In this document: in pieces, positions 1 to 10,200 of the stretch
How the letters are laid out: each line of letters starts with the position of its first letter
Numbering within the stretch: position 1 is the stretch's first letter
NCBI GenBank assembly: GCA_015501075.1
Contig: JADNYJ010000005.1
Span: 558,001 to 622,000, forward strand
From: Gymnopilus junonius
Taxonomy: Eukaryota; Basidiomycota; Agaricomycetes; Agaricales; Galerinaceae
DNA length: 64,000 nucleotides
Direction: 5' to 3'
Notes under the pieces: generated by a model
The model's database searches: none
The model's input: the letters and a program-made list of their open reading frames with translations, nothing else
Told to the model about the DNA's origin: nothing
Program-made: the position numbers and the translations under genes

Positions 1-212
1 TCTCTGCCTTGGCTGCCTCCTCCACCTCAGCTGCCTTCCATGCTTCTTCTGCCACTCATTCTGCCTCTGCACACTCCTCTGCCTCCTGTCACTTCTGCTC
101 TATCATTCTTGATTCTGACAAAGCTCTTCCCTCTGGAGCACGAGTTTCTGCTCCTGCACTTCGAGGTCTTCGAGGTCTTCGAAATCCTCCAAGTCAGAAT
201 TGGTGTGCGACA
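1..212 (-). pseudogene. gag-like coiled-coil fragment (5' end)
   Basis: On the minus strand an ATG at 212 opens a short acidic frame (MSHTNSDLEDFEDLEDLEVQ and on) that stops near 105. A second frame, broken by two TGA codons, then continues with Glu/Ala/Lys-rich coiled-coil text to the window edge. Acidic Glu/Ala-rich N-termini are common in basidiomycete gag-like proteins, so this may be the start of a gag gene that runs off the window. It lies next to the LTR at 341-842, but that LTR has plus-strand signals, so the two need not belong together. The assignment is an inference from composition only. Confidence 0.3.
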
Positions 213-340
213 TCTTGACAGGGGAGGTAGAATGACAATATTGAAGAGAGGACTGAATGAAAAATTTCAAACACCAAAACCAACCAGCATGTGACCATTC
301 CCATGCACAGGCCTCAAGGTTCAGCCTAAGGGGGAAATAC

Positions 341-842
341 TGTTATATATGTGCCTCCAACCAACTCCGATCTCTGACTATATGAACTCTGACCTCATGA
401 TCCCCTCGAAGTACTACAAGTCCCAGAACACATAGACACTTAGATTACATGTAGCTAGGCAACTCCGAGTAGTGCAGATAACTTACACGTCTGCCTGCTC
501 ACTAGTACACATACAGTCTCTGCTTAGTTTCTTCCATAGTATAAAAACCATAGAACTATTATTAGGTACCTTAGTTTGTATATTGTTCATTAATCAATCC
601 ACACTCTCTACTCCACTCTCTCATCTGACCCAACTCCGAAATTTGAGACAACGTCCAGACAATGGAGTGCAACACACACGTTGAAGCTAAAGTCTCAATC
701 CTATGTCTACATATGTTATGCTAAGACCAACTCTGACACTGACATACTCTGATGTAGCTCCGACGTGGATCTCCTCTGCCTGCTCTGCCCTTCCCTTCAT
801 CAAGAACTTAACATGAGGACAATTTAAATCTTGGACCTTACA
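341..842 (+). mobile_element. LTR of a retrotransposon (502 bp)
   Basis: The segment starts TGTTATATATG and ends ACCTTACA, giving the usual TG...CA ends. A purine run (AAGGGGGAAA, about 329-338) sits just before it, as expected of a polypurine tract, and a TATAAAA box lies inside at about 540. Both point to a plus-strand element for which this is the 3' LTR. No second copy is in the window, so the ends rest on these signals alone. The gag-like text to the left reads on the other strand, which leaves the orientation open. Confidence 0.42.
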
Positions 843-1147
843 GGCACCTTTTCTATACTTAGCAATGCATTCTATAGCCTTTTTGGCAGTGAGATTTGTT
901 GATTAAGTGCAGTCATTTTGGTTTGGGATCTTAATGACAAATTTTTTAATACAGCCACAAACTTGAAAAAATAATGCCCTGTTGGCATCCAGAAAGTGAA
1001 CACATTTTTTGTCTGTAATGCATAACATTGGGTTCTCAACATCTGGTCCAGTAAACTATGAGTGTAATGTGTAACATGATGTGAACATGCAGTCAAAGTG
1101 GTACAGTAGTTTCAACAGTATTTGGCAATCCTAATTGCATCATGTTC
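843..1147. other. AT-rich spacer, nothing recognised
   Basis: I see no coding region, repeat or RNA gene between the LTR ending at 842 and the Copia LTR starting at 1148. Confidence 0.4.
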
Positions 1148-1624
1148 TGTTAGGAACATGGTTTGGTTTATGCCTCACAAGATTAAGAAAAGAATGAAAG
1201 AGATTATGAAGTAATAAACTCAGAGTCAGTCACAGAAAGTGTGAATGATGGCTATATTGAACTACCTGAAAGAGATTATGAAGTAATAAACTACAGGTAG
1301 TTAGTATGGTAATAGAATGTCTGACATATGATCTGCTCACCTCAGAGTCAGTCATGGAAAGCATGAATGATGGCTGATGTGGTGGAATAAAAACAGGTCA
1401 TGTATATATGAAAAGTAATGAAGGGGTTTATCATATGCAACCTACATAAACTGTCTGGTGGTGTGCTTGGTATAGACCACAGCCACAGTGGCTGTGTGGG
1501 CCAACACTGAAAATGGAAAGTAATATCCAATATGGAATGATAAAGAAGCAGTGGGAGAAGCATTGGGAGATATAAAGAGTAAAAATAGAATATGTATTGT
1601 GGTCACAGGGAGCCTCCTTCAACA
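1148..1624 (-). mobile_element. 3' LTR of Copia element A (about 477 bp)
   Basis: Read on the minus strand it begins TGTTGAAGGAGGCTCC and ends CCATGTTCCTAACA. Directly upstream on that strand is a purine tract (CTGGGGGAG, about 1626-1634), which follows the Copia pol remnant at 1793-3518. Blocks inside the LTR are duplicated: GAAAGAGATTATGAAGTAATAAACT occurs in pieces at about 1195 and 1268, and CAGAGTCAGTCA at about 1221 and 1345. No matching 5' LTR is present in the window. Confidence 0.55.
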
Positions 1625-1792
1625 CTCCCCCAGGCTTCCATGATCCTAGATGTTGAGGAGGAGGCAGTGGACCAAACATTGATGAGTAATACAGTTGAGT
1701 GGTTTTGTCAATATGTCAGTGATGTTTTTGGAAGATAGTATGTGTATAATATTGATGTTGCCCTCTTGAACTTGTTCCTGTATGTAATGGTG

Positions 1793-3518
1793 TCAAACAT
1801 TGATATGTTTGGCCTTGGAATGTCCTTTAGCATTGATAGTGAGGGTGATGAATGAGGTATTATCCTTGTATAGTGTTGCCAGTAGGTCTTGAGGTAATCT
1901 GACTTTGTTCATAAACAAGAACATCCACATTGTTTGCTGGGCAGCTTGCAACAGTGCTATATACTCTGCCTTGGTGGTCAATAGAGCTACTGTGGGTTGG
2001 TGCTTTGAACTCCATGATACGGCACCTCCTGCCATGGTAAATAGGTACCCAGATGTCAACCAGTGTGTATCAGGATTGCCAGCATAATCTGAGTCCACAT
2101 ACCCCACTGGTTTCAGTCCTGCACTGCTCCCCTGGCAGTATGTAATCTGATATTCAAGCATTCCTTTAATGTAGGCAAATACATGGAGCATTGCAATCCA
2201 ATGCATGCAGCCTGTGTTAGCCTGGAATCATACAAGAAGATTTACAGTAAATGATAAGTTGGGTTGGGTTGTGCTTTGTGCCCACATGATGGATCCAAGT
2301 GCTTTGTTGTACAGTTTGACTTCCATAAACTTTCAGTCTTCCTCCATTCTGGGTGAGTTTAGGGATGATAGGTTTATACTGGTGGGAAGGGGAGTTGGTT
2401 TGGGGTTGCAGTCTTCCATGCTGAAGCGCTCCAATACTTGCATGAGGTAGACTTGTTGGGATAGCAAAATTGATCCAGTGGATTTGTCATGGTTGATACT
2501 CATCCCCAGAATGTACCTTAGCTCCCCCACATCCTTCATCTCATAGCATTCCCCTAATTTCTTCTTTGCTGCTTCTTCCCCTTTGCAAGTTCAAGACACT
2601 CCAAGTATATCATCTGTATAAGTGCCTGTCAAAGTGAACCTGTTCTCATTGACTTGATGGTGGATACATGGGTCAGCCTTTGATTCATAGTATCTGAGGT
2701 CTTTGTATGGTCCTCCCAGTGTGTTCACCCAGTCGTACACTCCATTCATGGTCCCATAAATTGTCTTTAATGCAATATTCACCATATCTTCCTCCCCCTC
2801 CTTGATGAATCCAGGTGGCTGCTCTGTTATGACTTTTATGATTGAACTTAATCTGGAGAGATTAAGTCAAGTGTAGTGGTCATAGAGGTCATTTGATGAA
2901 GTCCACTTAAGGTATTGTCTTCAACTGAAGATTGCCTTTAAGGGTTCAAGCTCACTCTGGTAGTTACTAGAGATTGATTCTCAAGAACTAGCTAAAGAAC
3001 ATGTCTGGTAAACTATGGTTTATATAAGTATTGGGTTATGATAATAAATAGCTAAAACATAAGTGAAACAAGGGGAGGAATAGGGATGATCATCAGAGTA
3101 AGGGATGATCATCATAAAGAAAAGATTGTTCATATAATGAGGTTTCAAGAAAAGATGGAGGAAGAGAAATGATCATTGGGGTGAGGCAGTGTCAAAGATG
3201 ATCACAGATGGAAACATTGTCTGCATAAGGAAAGGGAACAAAAAGAGAAAGAGAAATAGATGAGATGGTGGTCTGGCCACCCATTGAGTCTAGAAACAAT
3301 AATGAGAAAAGGGAAATCATAACATGCTCCATGTATATGAGGAACTTGTTATTGCTGTTAAGATAGGCTGAAACAAAGTTGATTTGCCAGAGATAGAGGC
3401 CTATGTATGCCACAATAGCCACTACCACCCAGATGGATTCCAGGCAAGGGACTGATGCATAAGTTTTGTCAAATTTGAGGTTGGGGATCTGGGTAAATCC
3501 TTGAGTGAAAGGTCTTGA
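1793..3518 (-). pseudogene. Copia reverse transcriptase/RNase H remnant (element A)
   Basis: Minus-strand frames give Ty1/Copia pol text in order: GFTQIPNLKFDKTYASVP (about 3518-3440), WQINFVSAYLNSNNKF, the EQPPGF motif near 2805, the YTDD active-site box near 2612, LRYILGMSINHDKS near 2500, and an RNase H stretch (YVDSDYAGNPDTHW, then TKAEYIAL) at 2206-1793. The reading frame is broken several times and by a 500-bp solo LTR at 2825-3324, just before EQPPGF. The part before GFTQIP (gag, protease, integrase) is missing and is replaced by a leader that matches element B. It cannot encode a working enzyme. Confidence 0.85.
2825..3324. mobile_element. Solo LTR (500 bp) with 5-bp target duplication
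   Basis: The insert begins TGTTATGA and ends TCATAACA, so its ends are 8-bp inverted repeats of the TG...CA type. It is flanked by TGCTC on both sides (2820-2824 and 3325-3329). Removing it and one TGCTC restores the Copia A sequence across the IYMEQPPGF motif. It has no coding region of its own. The length, ends and 5-bp duplication fit an LTR left after recombination between two LTRs. A small inverted-repeat element is the alternative. Confidence 0.8.
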
Positions 3519-3567
3519 GCAGCAAATAGTGCACACAGTGATAAACACTATCTTGCACAACGCACTC

Positions 3568-3943
3568 TGCATAGTATTGATGTAGCTACTAGCTTACCTG
3601 GGTTGTTAGAGGCTAGTGCTAAGGTGACTACTTAGGCTACTACAGAAGTACAAATGACTTGGATTAGGACACTGTTTAGAGTGTCCTTATACACCTACAG
3701 GACATGCAGTGACTAACTACATATGAGTAATGCATAAGGCAATTACTCAGCTAATTACTATGTAATTACTAATATCTACTCATAAGATGAGTAATATGCT
3801 CACTAAGTGATCACATGTTTTTAGTCATATAAGATGACTGTGATACTCTGTCATCACTGGATCTAGTCACATATAGATGTGTCTGATCATGCATGTCATG
3901 TGAGTCATGTGATGTAGTCACATGGACACTTATCATGTCAACA
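3568..3943 (-). repeat. Copia B LTR, downstream copy
   Basis: This 376-bp LTR is nearly identical to 8104-8479. On the minus strand it is followed by GAGTGC and, about 30 bp later, ACTATTTGCTGCTCAA, which matches 15 of 16 bases of the leader next to the other LTR (ACTACTTGCTGCTCAA). It therefore looks like a 5' LTR for the chimeric A fragment as well as a 3' LTR for element B. Confidence 0.8.
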
Positions 3944-4004
3944 CTCCCCCTCAAGTAGTGCCGCATTAGCGCACATACTTGTTCTGACATGATGTGTCAG
4001 TATT

Positions 4005-5527
4005 CTATTCTAAGGGATAGAACTCTATGCCTAGAGCCTGTCTATGTTTAAGGAACAGGGTAGGGCCTAGATTCTTGGTGAACATATCGGCAACATTTTT
4101 GTCCATAGGGACATGCTCTATTTTAATGTTCCCAAGTTCTATTTGTTCCCAGATATAGTGGTAGCATATTTCAATGTGCTTTATCCCTTTTTGGGTGATG
4201 GGATTTTGCGAGTTGAAAATAGCTCCATGACTATCTCCATATAAGGGAACATATGGGATTGACATCCTGAGTTCTTCAAATAGAATCTTAAACCATGCAC
4301 AATCATGTGCACAGTCAGAGAGTGCCATGTATTCTGCCATTGTGGATGACATTGATACTAGAGTCTGCATTTTGGAGTGCCATTTGATACTCCCGCTAGC
4401 AAGGGAAAAGAAGTATCCCTGCGTAGATCAACACATGCGATCAGGCTCTGTTCTATCATCACCATATGAGGCATCACAGTAGGCATACAAGCCCTTATTG
4501 CTGTTTCCATCGAACGCAAGTGCATAGTTGCACATACCAACAAGGTAGCACATGATATATTTAGCATGATTCAGATGTTCATCAGATGGGTTCGCAGTGA
4601 ACTTAGCCATCTGTGTTACAGCAAAGGCTATATCAGGTCATGTTCCTAGCATTAAATATAGCAGGGAACTGATCACCGATTGATACTCTGACCGAAGTGA
4701 AGCCGAACTCGTGCCTGTAAAGGGTTCTGGCTTATACCCGGTAGGTAATGGAGTTTGTGCTGCTTTCGCATTTGTCATTCCGAAGCATGTAAGAATCTTA
4801 TTAAGGTATGGCATTTGATCGATGTAGGTCTTGCCTTTAATGTACCTGATTCTCATGTGGAGAAACTCCTGACATACACCTAGGTCTCAACATTCCCATG
4901 CAGTCATAAATAACTGTTTCTTTTGTTGGACTAATTCAGTGTTAGGACCTGTGACAATAATGTCATCAACATATGCCAACATAATGACAAGGGTCCTGTC
5001 GCTATGTCTTGTGACAAATATGCCAGCATCAGCATATAGGCATGTGAAACCGAGCTCTTTAAGGGAGTGATCAAGTTCAGACCACCATGCACATGCAGCT
5101 TGTTTTAGCCCATAGATAGCTTTGAGCAGGCGGAGTACTTTCTTCTCTTGTCCCTTTATGGTAAAGCCATCAGGCTGTTCCATATATATCTCCTCGTCAA
5201 GTTTCCCATATAGGAAAGCTGATTTGACATCAAGGGACTCTATGCACCATTTCTCAAGAGTCACTAAGACTAAGATTGTTTGGACTGACTTGAACTGGAC
5301 AACCAGTGAGAAGATCTCATCATAGTCTAGGCCTTCTATTTGGGAAAATCCCTTGGCAACTAGATGGGCTTTTTTACATCCATCGGACTTAATATCAAAA
5401 CCCAACGATTTTTGATGGCCTTTCGGCCTGGAGGTAGGTCAGAAAGCTCATAAACTTTTTGTTTACAAAGGGCCTCTAATTCTTTGAATTGAGCCTTGTG
5501 CCATTCCTGTTGTTGATCGGCAGGTAG
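4005..5527 (-). pseudogene. Copia B reverse transcriptase and RNase H (broken)
   Basis: The minus strand encodes the C-terminal half of a Copia polyprotein: HLVAKGFSQIEGLDYDEIFS (about 5365), DVKSAFLYGKLDEEIYMEQP (about 5220), LKAIYGLKQAACAWW (about 5120) and the YVDD catalytic box in MLAYVDDIIVTG (about 4975). RNase H follows in pieces: YAYCDASYGDD (about 4480), then SSTMAEYMALSDCAHDCAWF and YGDSHGAIFNSQNP (4370-4200). At least three frame breaks separate the pieces, so it is not functional. The integrase that should come before it is absent. Confidence 0.85.
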
Positions 5528-6826
5528 TCATCTAAGATCTTTACTAGTCCAATTTTGGATGTTCAATGGATCTGGAAGTGCACTATCGGAAATTGCCTTT
5601 TCAATAAAAACAGTACCAAATCCATTGACAAAGGCTATGCCATTAGCAGTTTGGACCTTTGGTCTTTCTTTGCTTGGAAATCTGGTAAGTTCCGAGAAGT
5701 CGGAGATTTGTCCAGAAAAATGTATGGATGCTCCGGAATCTATAAGCCATTCCTCAAATGTCTTCTGATGTTCCTTTCCCTTACAGTTCACACAAGAGAC
5801 AACATGATCAAGATATATATTGTAGATAGTAAATAAATTTAATTTACTATCTACCTGGAGGAGCACTGAATTGCCACGATTCTGCTCGATCTCGTCCTCA
5901 TAGGGGATTGGGTCCAAATCCTGCATCATCTTGTACATATCATCCCGGCTCTGTTGAGCCATTTTAGTAATGACATTCCCATCTGCACCAATATAGTATG
6001 ATCCGAGATGAAGGGACTCACTGATCAGTGGTGGCAGCAGAAGGTCTTCTTCCCCAAAGGAGATATACTCCTCATCATTGTCCACATAGGCGAGATTGCC
6101 TTGTGACACTACCCCATTCATTTGATTCCAGTCTTCTGCCATAAGCAGTTTGGAATTGACTGCCATATGAGAAGGATCTGGGGTCAGCACCCGATAGGGC
6201 TCAGGACCAAAGAGATCATTATAGATCTCGGTCATCATTGATGACCCTGATGCAACATCCTCTGTGGTGGTGCTACTGTGGATATGCACAGTGCTACTCA
6301 TACCCACATTTTCGGCAATCCTACTTGCACCCGTATTAAGGGCGACTTCCTCGAATCTACTCGAAGTGGCAATGGTCAGGGTAACCCTGATCTGAGACAT
6401 CAGGTCCTGCGATTTTCTAAAAGAGGGGTATGGCGCCATTCCCTGAGTGGGGTTCTTCCAGGCACATTCACAGACTTTGTGAGAGGTAATAGTACCTCTC
6501 CCACTAATCTCAACAACATTATGAGTAGTGGGGACTGGGCGTGATTTCTCTAGTGGCGGGAAATGCGCCGATGATGTGAGCGTAAATGGCTCTTCATCGG
6601 AGTCCTCAACAAAGTGTGCTGACTTTGGTTTGAAGCCAGAGCAGCAGGGTTTCCTCTTAGGATACTCTTTTTTCTGTGAACTGCTGGGGTTACCAGCATT
6701 CTGCTGATCAGAGTGGCATGGTTCGGGACCTTTCCCTTTGATTGCAGTATTACACTGCGCATTCGCATTGCTAGCCTGTTGGTTTTTGGGCCAGCTGTCC
6801 TTAGGTGGGTTGAGCTGCTTCGGCAC
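5528..6826 (-). CDS. Copia B gag tail and aspartic protease (432 aa open frame)
   Basis: An open minus-strand frame encodes a Ser/Pro/Lys-rich gag tail, a long acidic middle, and the retroviral-type aspartic protease motif EEWLIDSGASIHFSG near residue 365 (Asp-Ser-Gly-Ala catalytic loop, about 5730). It ends with DPLNIQNWTSKDLR and a stop at 5528. Fifteen bases later the reverse transcriptase linker begins, so the GAG-pre-integrase, the zinc finger and the DDE integrase core are missing. The frame overlaps the end of the gag at 6875-7708 only after a frame change. Protease identity is clear; the gag tail is inferred from position. Confidence 0.7.
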   Translation of the reverse strand: MPKQLNPPKDSWPKNQQASNANAQCNTAIKGKGPEPCHSDQQNAGNPSSSQKKEYPKRKPCCSGFKPKSAHFVEDSDEEPFTLTSSAHFPPLEKSRPVPTTHNVVEISGRGTITSHKVCECAWKNPTQGMAPYPSFRKSQDLMSQIRVTLTIATSSRFEEVALNTGASRIAENVGMSSTVHIHSSTTTEDVASGSSMMTEIYNDLFGPEPYRVLTPDPSHMAVNSKLLMAEDWNQMNGVVSQGNLAYVDNDEEYISFGEEDLLLPPLISESLHLGSYYIGADGNVITKMAQQSRDDMYKMMQDLDPIPYEDEIEQNRGNSVLLQVDSKLNLFTIYNIYLDHVVSCVNCKGKEHQKTFEEWLIDSGASIHFSGQISDFSELTRFPSKERPKVQTANGIAFVNGFGTVFIEKAISDSALPDPLNIQNWTSKDLR

Positions 6827-6874
6827 ATAGAATGTGCCACACTTGGGTTGCTCATGCTGCTTAAGGTGCCCAAA

Positions 6875-7708
6875 TCAGGCAGCCCATGTGGTGCGAATGC
6901 TTTCAAAGAGGTCTTTCAGTGCCATTTCTGGCACTGTATATTGCCAGGTGAAATCTTCCATCATCTGCTGATAGATGGATTCTTGTGATGTGACATTCAT
7001 GGCAAGTGGAAGATTCATGAGCAGAATCAGGCATGCCATGGATTCAGAGACCATGGGTACCATTCGTGAGGAGCCCATTGCATCTGCGGCAAGTGGGAGA
7101 TGGCTGTAGTGATAATGGAATTTGGCAAGCTGGGGGTTGGGATCGGAGAGATCGATCTTGAGATTCATAAGGACCCTAAAGTCCTCAAGGGTCTCGACAA
7201 ACATCTCCTTGGAGTACTTCATCTTGATCCAGTCCCACGCTTCAGCTGCAGACAGGGTTTTAACCTGTTCCCATATACCAGTATTGAGACACATGGCCAA
7301 AAGGCTGAGAGCCTTGGCATTCTTGGAGTTGTAACTCTCCAATTTATGGCGGTACACTTCTTTGGCAGCAGTCCATCGAGAGAAGCGGGTGTTGTACAGG
7401 ATGATATCACCCTGGGAAGGTGCGACGGCAGGAGTGGTGTCAGTGGCATGAGTGCCAGTGGGAAAAGCAGGTTCCCTAATTGCTTGCTCTGGAGGAGCGG
7501 TAAGGGTTCCTTCAAGGACGGCTTTAACATCCATATGGAGAATGATGGCCTCCATCTTTGATGCCCATTGGTGGTAGTGATGACCATCGAATTTAGGAAG
7601 GTCGGAGGCAGTGAAGGAAATGGAAGTGGTGTTCTTGACTGAAGACATTGTTGAGTTGTTTAGATGGTTGGAATTTCTGGGAAGAAAAGGGCTGGGTTGT
7701 GTCAGCAA
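6875..7708 (-). CDS. Copia B gag (277 aa)
   Basis: This frame has the fungal Copia gag layout: SFTASDLPKFDGHHYHQWASKM near the N-terminus, YNSKNAKALSLLAMCLN and AAEAWDWIKMKYSK in the middle (the retrotrans_gag/UBN2-type helical region), and KDLFESIRTTWAA at the end. The likely start is either the first Met or the internal one at MSSVKNTTSISF, which better matches related gags. The CCHC knuckle normally found just downstream is not evident in any single frame, so the gene is probably decayed at its 3' end. The 395-bp leader upstream has no other gene. Confidence 0.7.
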   Translation of the reverse strand: MLTQPSPFLPRNSNHLNNSTMSSVKNTTSISFTASDLPKFDGHHYHQWASKMEAIILHMDVKAVLEGTLTAPPEQAIREPAFPTGTHATDTTPAVAPSQGDIILYNTRFSRWTAAKEVYRHKLESYNSKNAKALSLLAMCLNTGIWEQVKTLSAAEAWDWIKMKYSKEMFVETLEDFRVLMNLKIDLSDPNPQLAKFHYHYSHLPLAADAMGSSRMVPMVSESMACLILLMNLPLAMNVTSQESIYQQMMEDFTWQYTVPEMALKDLFESIRTTWAA

Positions 7709-7844
7709 CAGGTGTGTAAAAGCGTGCTAAATAAGGAAATCACTGCTAAAAATACCTGCACCAGACATGGAATTAACCCCTTAAGGGCAATTTGTCCAGA
7801 CAGTGACAGATGTCCAGGCCCACATGACAAGGCCCTATACAATG

Positions 7845-8060
7845 TTGCGCATGGTAGCGAACAATTGTGGGAGAGTGTTCTGTCTTGCGATGAACAGCTG
7901 TGGTCAATGTTCTGCCTAATGGCGAACTATCTTCCTAGGTAGGAGTAAGCTACAGACGATGCTAAGCAGGTTCTGCACAATGGGAACAATGCTGGACAGG
8001 TTCTGCCCTAGGGCGAACTCAATGTCAAGCAGGTTCTGCCAATGGTGAACAGCATGCTTT
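7845..8060. repeat. Degenerate short repeats in the Copia B leader
   Basis: Variants of GTTCTGCC-AATGGCGAAC recur four times (about 7910, 7972, 8000 and 8033) with spacings of roughly 61, 28 and 33 bp. They lie between the gag start and the primer-site region of element B. Their role, if any, is unknown. Confidence 0.45.
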
Positions 8061-8103
8061 GCTATTGGGGCCCATAACCTATTGAGCAGCAAGTAGTGCG
8101 CTC

Positions 8104-8479
8104 TGCATAGTATCATTGTAACTACTATCTTACCTGGGTTGTAAGAGGCTAGTGCTAAGGTGACTACTTAGGTACTACTTAGAAGTGCAAATGACTTAGA
8201 TTAGGACGCTGTTTAGAGCATCCTTATATACCTACAGGACATGCAGTGACTAACTACATTTGAGTAATGCATAAGGCAATTACTCAGCTAATTACTATGT
8301 AATTACTAATATCTACTCATAAGATGAGTAATATGCTCACTAAGTGATCACATGTTATAGTCATATAAGATGACTGTGATACTCTATTGTCACTGGATCT
8401 AGTCACATATAGATGCATCTGATCATGCATGTCATGTGAGTCATGTGATGTAGTCACATGGACACTTATCGTGTCAACA
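8104..8479 (-). repeat. Copia B LTR, upstream copy (5' LTR)
   Basis: This is the same 376 bp as 3568-3943, with scattered differences, and lies upstream of gag on the minus strand. It ends at its right side with GTGTCAACA and is then followed by sequence (GTGAAAGTATG) that does not continue the interrupted Copia A text. Confidence 0.82.
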
Positions 8480-8904
8480 GTGAAAGTATGATAACTGAAA
8501 GAGGCAATTGAATATTGATCGAGTTCATGAGCGAAGTTCATCATATTGCCTTTGCTCAACAGAGACTTCATCTTTTTCGAAGCTTGAAGTTTTGTGGATT
8601 TCTTTAGATTCTATACTATACATCTGTGCTTTTCTGGCTGAAGTTAAGCAGATGCAAACCTATTCTATAATTCATGCAAATTGTGGGAATTAATTCTCAG
8701 AGACTGCTCGCGCTGCTATAGGATTACATGATGCAACCTCTCTTTATCAGACACCATTCTATAACTCAATCGCACTGATCATCCATCTCTGCTTTACTGA
8801 ATCACTCATTCTGTGTGCTAATCTCATGACTCAGTATCATCTATAGTGTGCATTGCTACCTTGAATTTGTCGGTAGAACGATGCCATGAGAGCCATGGCA
8901 TCGA
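8480..8904. other. Unassigned AT-rich sequence
   Basis: I see no coding region or element ends in this stretch between the Copia LTR and the first partial copy of the 370-bp repeat. Confidence 0.35.
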
Positions 8905-9075
8905 ATCTCTCATGGATAGCTGAGGCAAGTATCTTTTGCTTGGAATTGGTTTCTCCCTTCTAGCTCCTGCTTACTTCTGCTCTACAGGATCCTTCCAATG
9001 TCTAAAATATGCTCCAACCTTGGTCTCACAATTAGAACAACACAACAACTTCTACAGTGCAAAATCTCTCATCCT
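8905..9075. repeat. Partial diverged copy of a 370-bp repeat
   Basis: The stretch beginning ATCTCTCATGGATAGCTGAG matches the start of the repeat units at 9531 and 9901 through the CTTCTAGC(T/C)CCTGCTTA block and the GGATCCTT block, then stops near 9075. From there to 9530 is unrelated sequence with open frames that resemble nothing I know. Confidence 0.55.
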
Positions 9076-9530
9076 GGTGTCCAGGTCCCTGACATCATCC
9101 AGCATGCCCTCCAGAGCATGCCGCCCACCAGGCAGTCCACCAGCAATTGCAAGAGCATGCAGCGTAGGTGGGGAGGCAACCTCACTAACCCCATCTGGAA
9201 CTATTGTGCAGACTTGTGTGCTTTGTCCCTGTCTTCTTTGATTGACTATTGCTCATATTGCTTCATTCAAGTGATGTCTCCCATACCTCCAACATCTCCA
9301 TTTCCTCATATCTGCACACCACTGCCACCATTCAAGGTCAGGATGATATGGGAAATGACAATCTTATGGGCTGCATCAATCTTATGCCTGCACTTGATGG
9401 ACATGTAGTTCATTTACCTCTGATGATGAGCACGTACTAACCATCCATGTCCAGCAATCCACCGATCAATGGTACAAAGCCACCACTGGTTCCAGTTCAT
9501 TCCACCTCAAGATTGACTTCCGACAAAAAA

Positions 9531-10200
9531 ATCTCTCATGGATGGCTGAGGCCAGTATCTTTTGGCTTGCAATTAGTTTCTCCTTTCTAGCCCCTGCTTA
9601 TGTCTGCTCTGCAGGATCCTTACGATGTTGAGAATGTGCTGCGACCTTGATTTCACAGGTAGAACAATGCTATGACATCTGCACGCTAAATCTTTCATGC
9701 ATGGCTAAAGTACCAGAAAGCTTATGTAATACAACCGATCTTTGGTCAACTATTCATCCAAGCTAACAAGTCATTTTTTTACAGCATTAGGTCCCACTTT
9801 TAGTCTTCAGTTACTATTGGCTTTACCCTAGGCTGATTCAGCATACATTTTGACCTTAATTTCACACAGATAATGATTGCAATGACTTTCATGGTGAAGA
9901 ATCTCTCATGGATGGCTGAGGTGAGTATCTTTCAGCTTGGAATTAGTTTCTCTCTTCTAGCCCCTGCTTATGTCTGCTCTGCAGGACCCTTACGATGTCC
10001 AGAATGTGCTGCAACCTTGATTTCACAGGTAGAACAACATGACGACATCTGCACGCTAAATCTTTCATGTGTGGCTGAAGTACCAGAAAGCTTACATAAT
10101 ATAAACAATCTTCGATCAACTATTCATCCAAGCTAACAAGTCATTTTTCCACAGCACTAGGTCCCACTTTTAGTCCTCGGTTACCATCAGCTTTACCCTG
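9531..10200. repeat. Imperfect tandem duplication, 370-bp period
   Basis: Two head-to-tail copies start with ATCTCTCATGGATGGCTGAG at 9531 and 9901, exactly 370 bp apart. The second copy is shorter (about 300 bp). Shared blocks include CTTCTAGCCCCTGCTTATGT, CTGCACGCTAAATCTTTCAT and AGTACCAGAAAGCTTA. Neither copy has a sustained reading frame. It may be part of an unrecognised element. Confidence 0.7.

Larger units (their letters stand above)
3568..8479 (-). mobile_element. Copia element B, two 376-bp LTRs, integrase deleted
   Basis: Two direct repeats of 376 bp, 3568-3943 and 8104-8479, bound a minus-strand Copia gag-pol. Read on the minus strand each LTR starts TGTTGACA and ends ATACTATGCA. 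A purine tract (TGAGGGGGAG, about 3945-3954) precedes the downstream LTR. In the leader, GGTTATGGGCCCC (about 8067-8079) resembles the half-tRNA-Met type of Copia primer site, although it lies about 25 bp inside the LTR edge. The bases outside the LTRs (CACTC and GTGAA) do not match, so there is no target duplication. The element lacks integrase and has broken frames. Confidence 0.82.

Noticed and set aside
3563..8484. A target duplication for Copia B
   Set aside because: The flanking pentamers CACTC and GTGAA differ; the chimeric junction at the left LTR explains this better.
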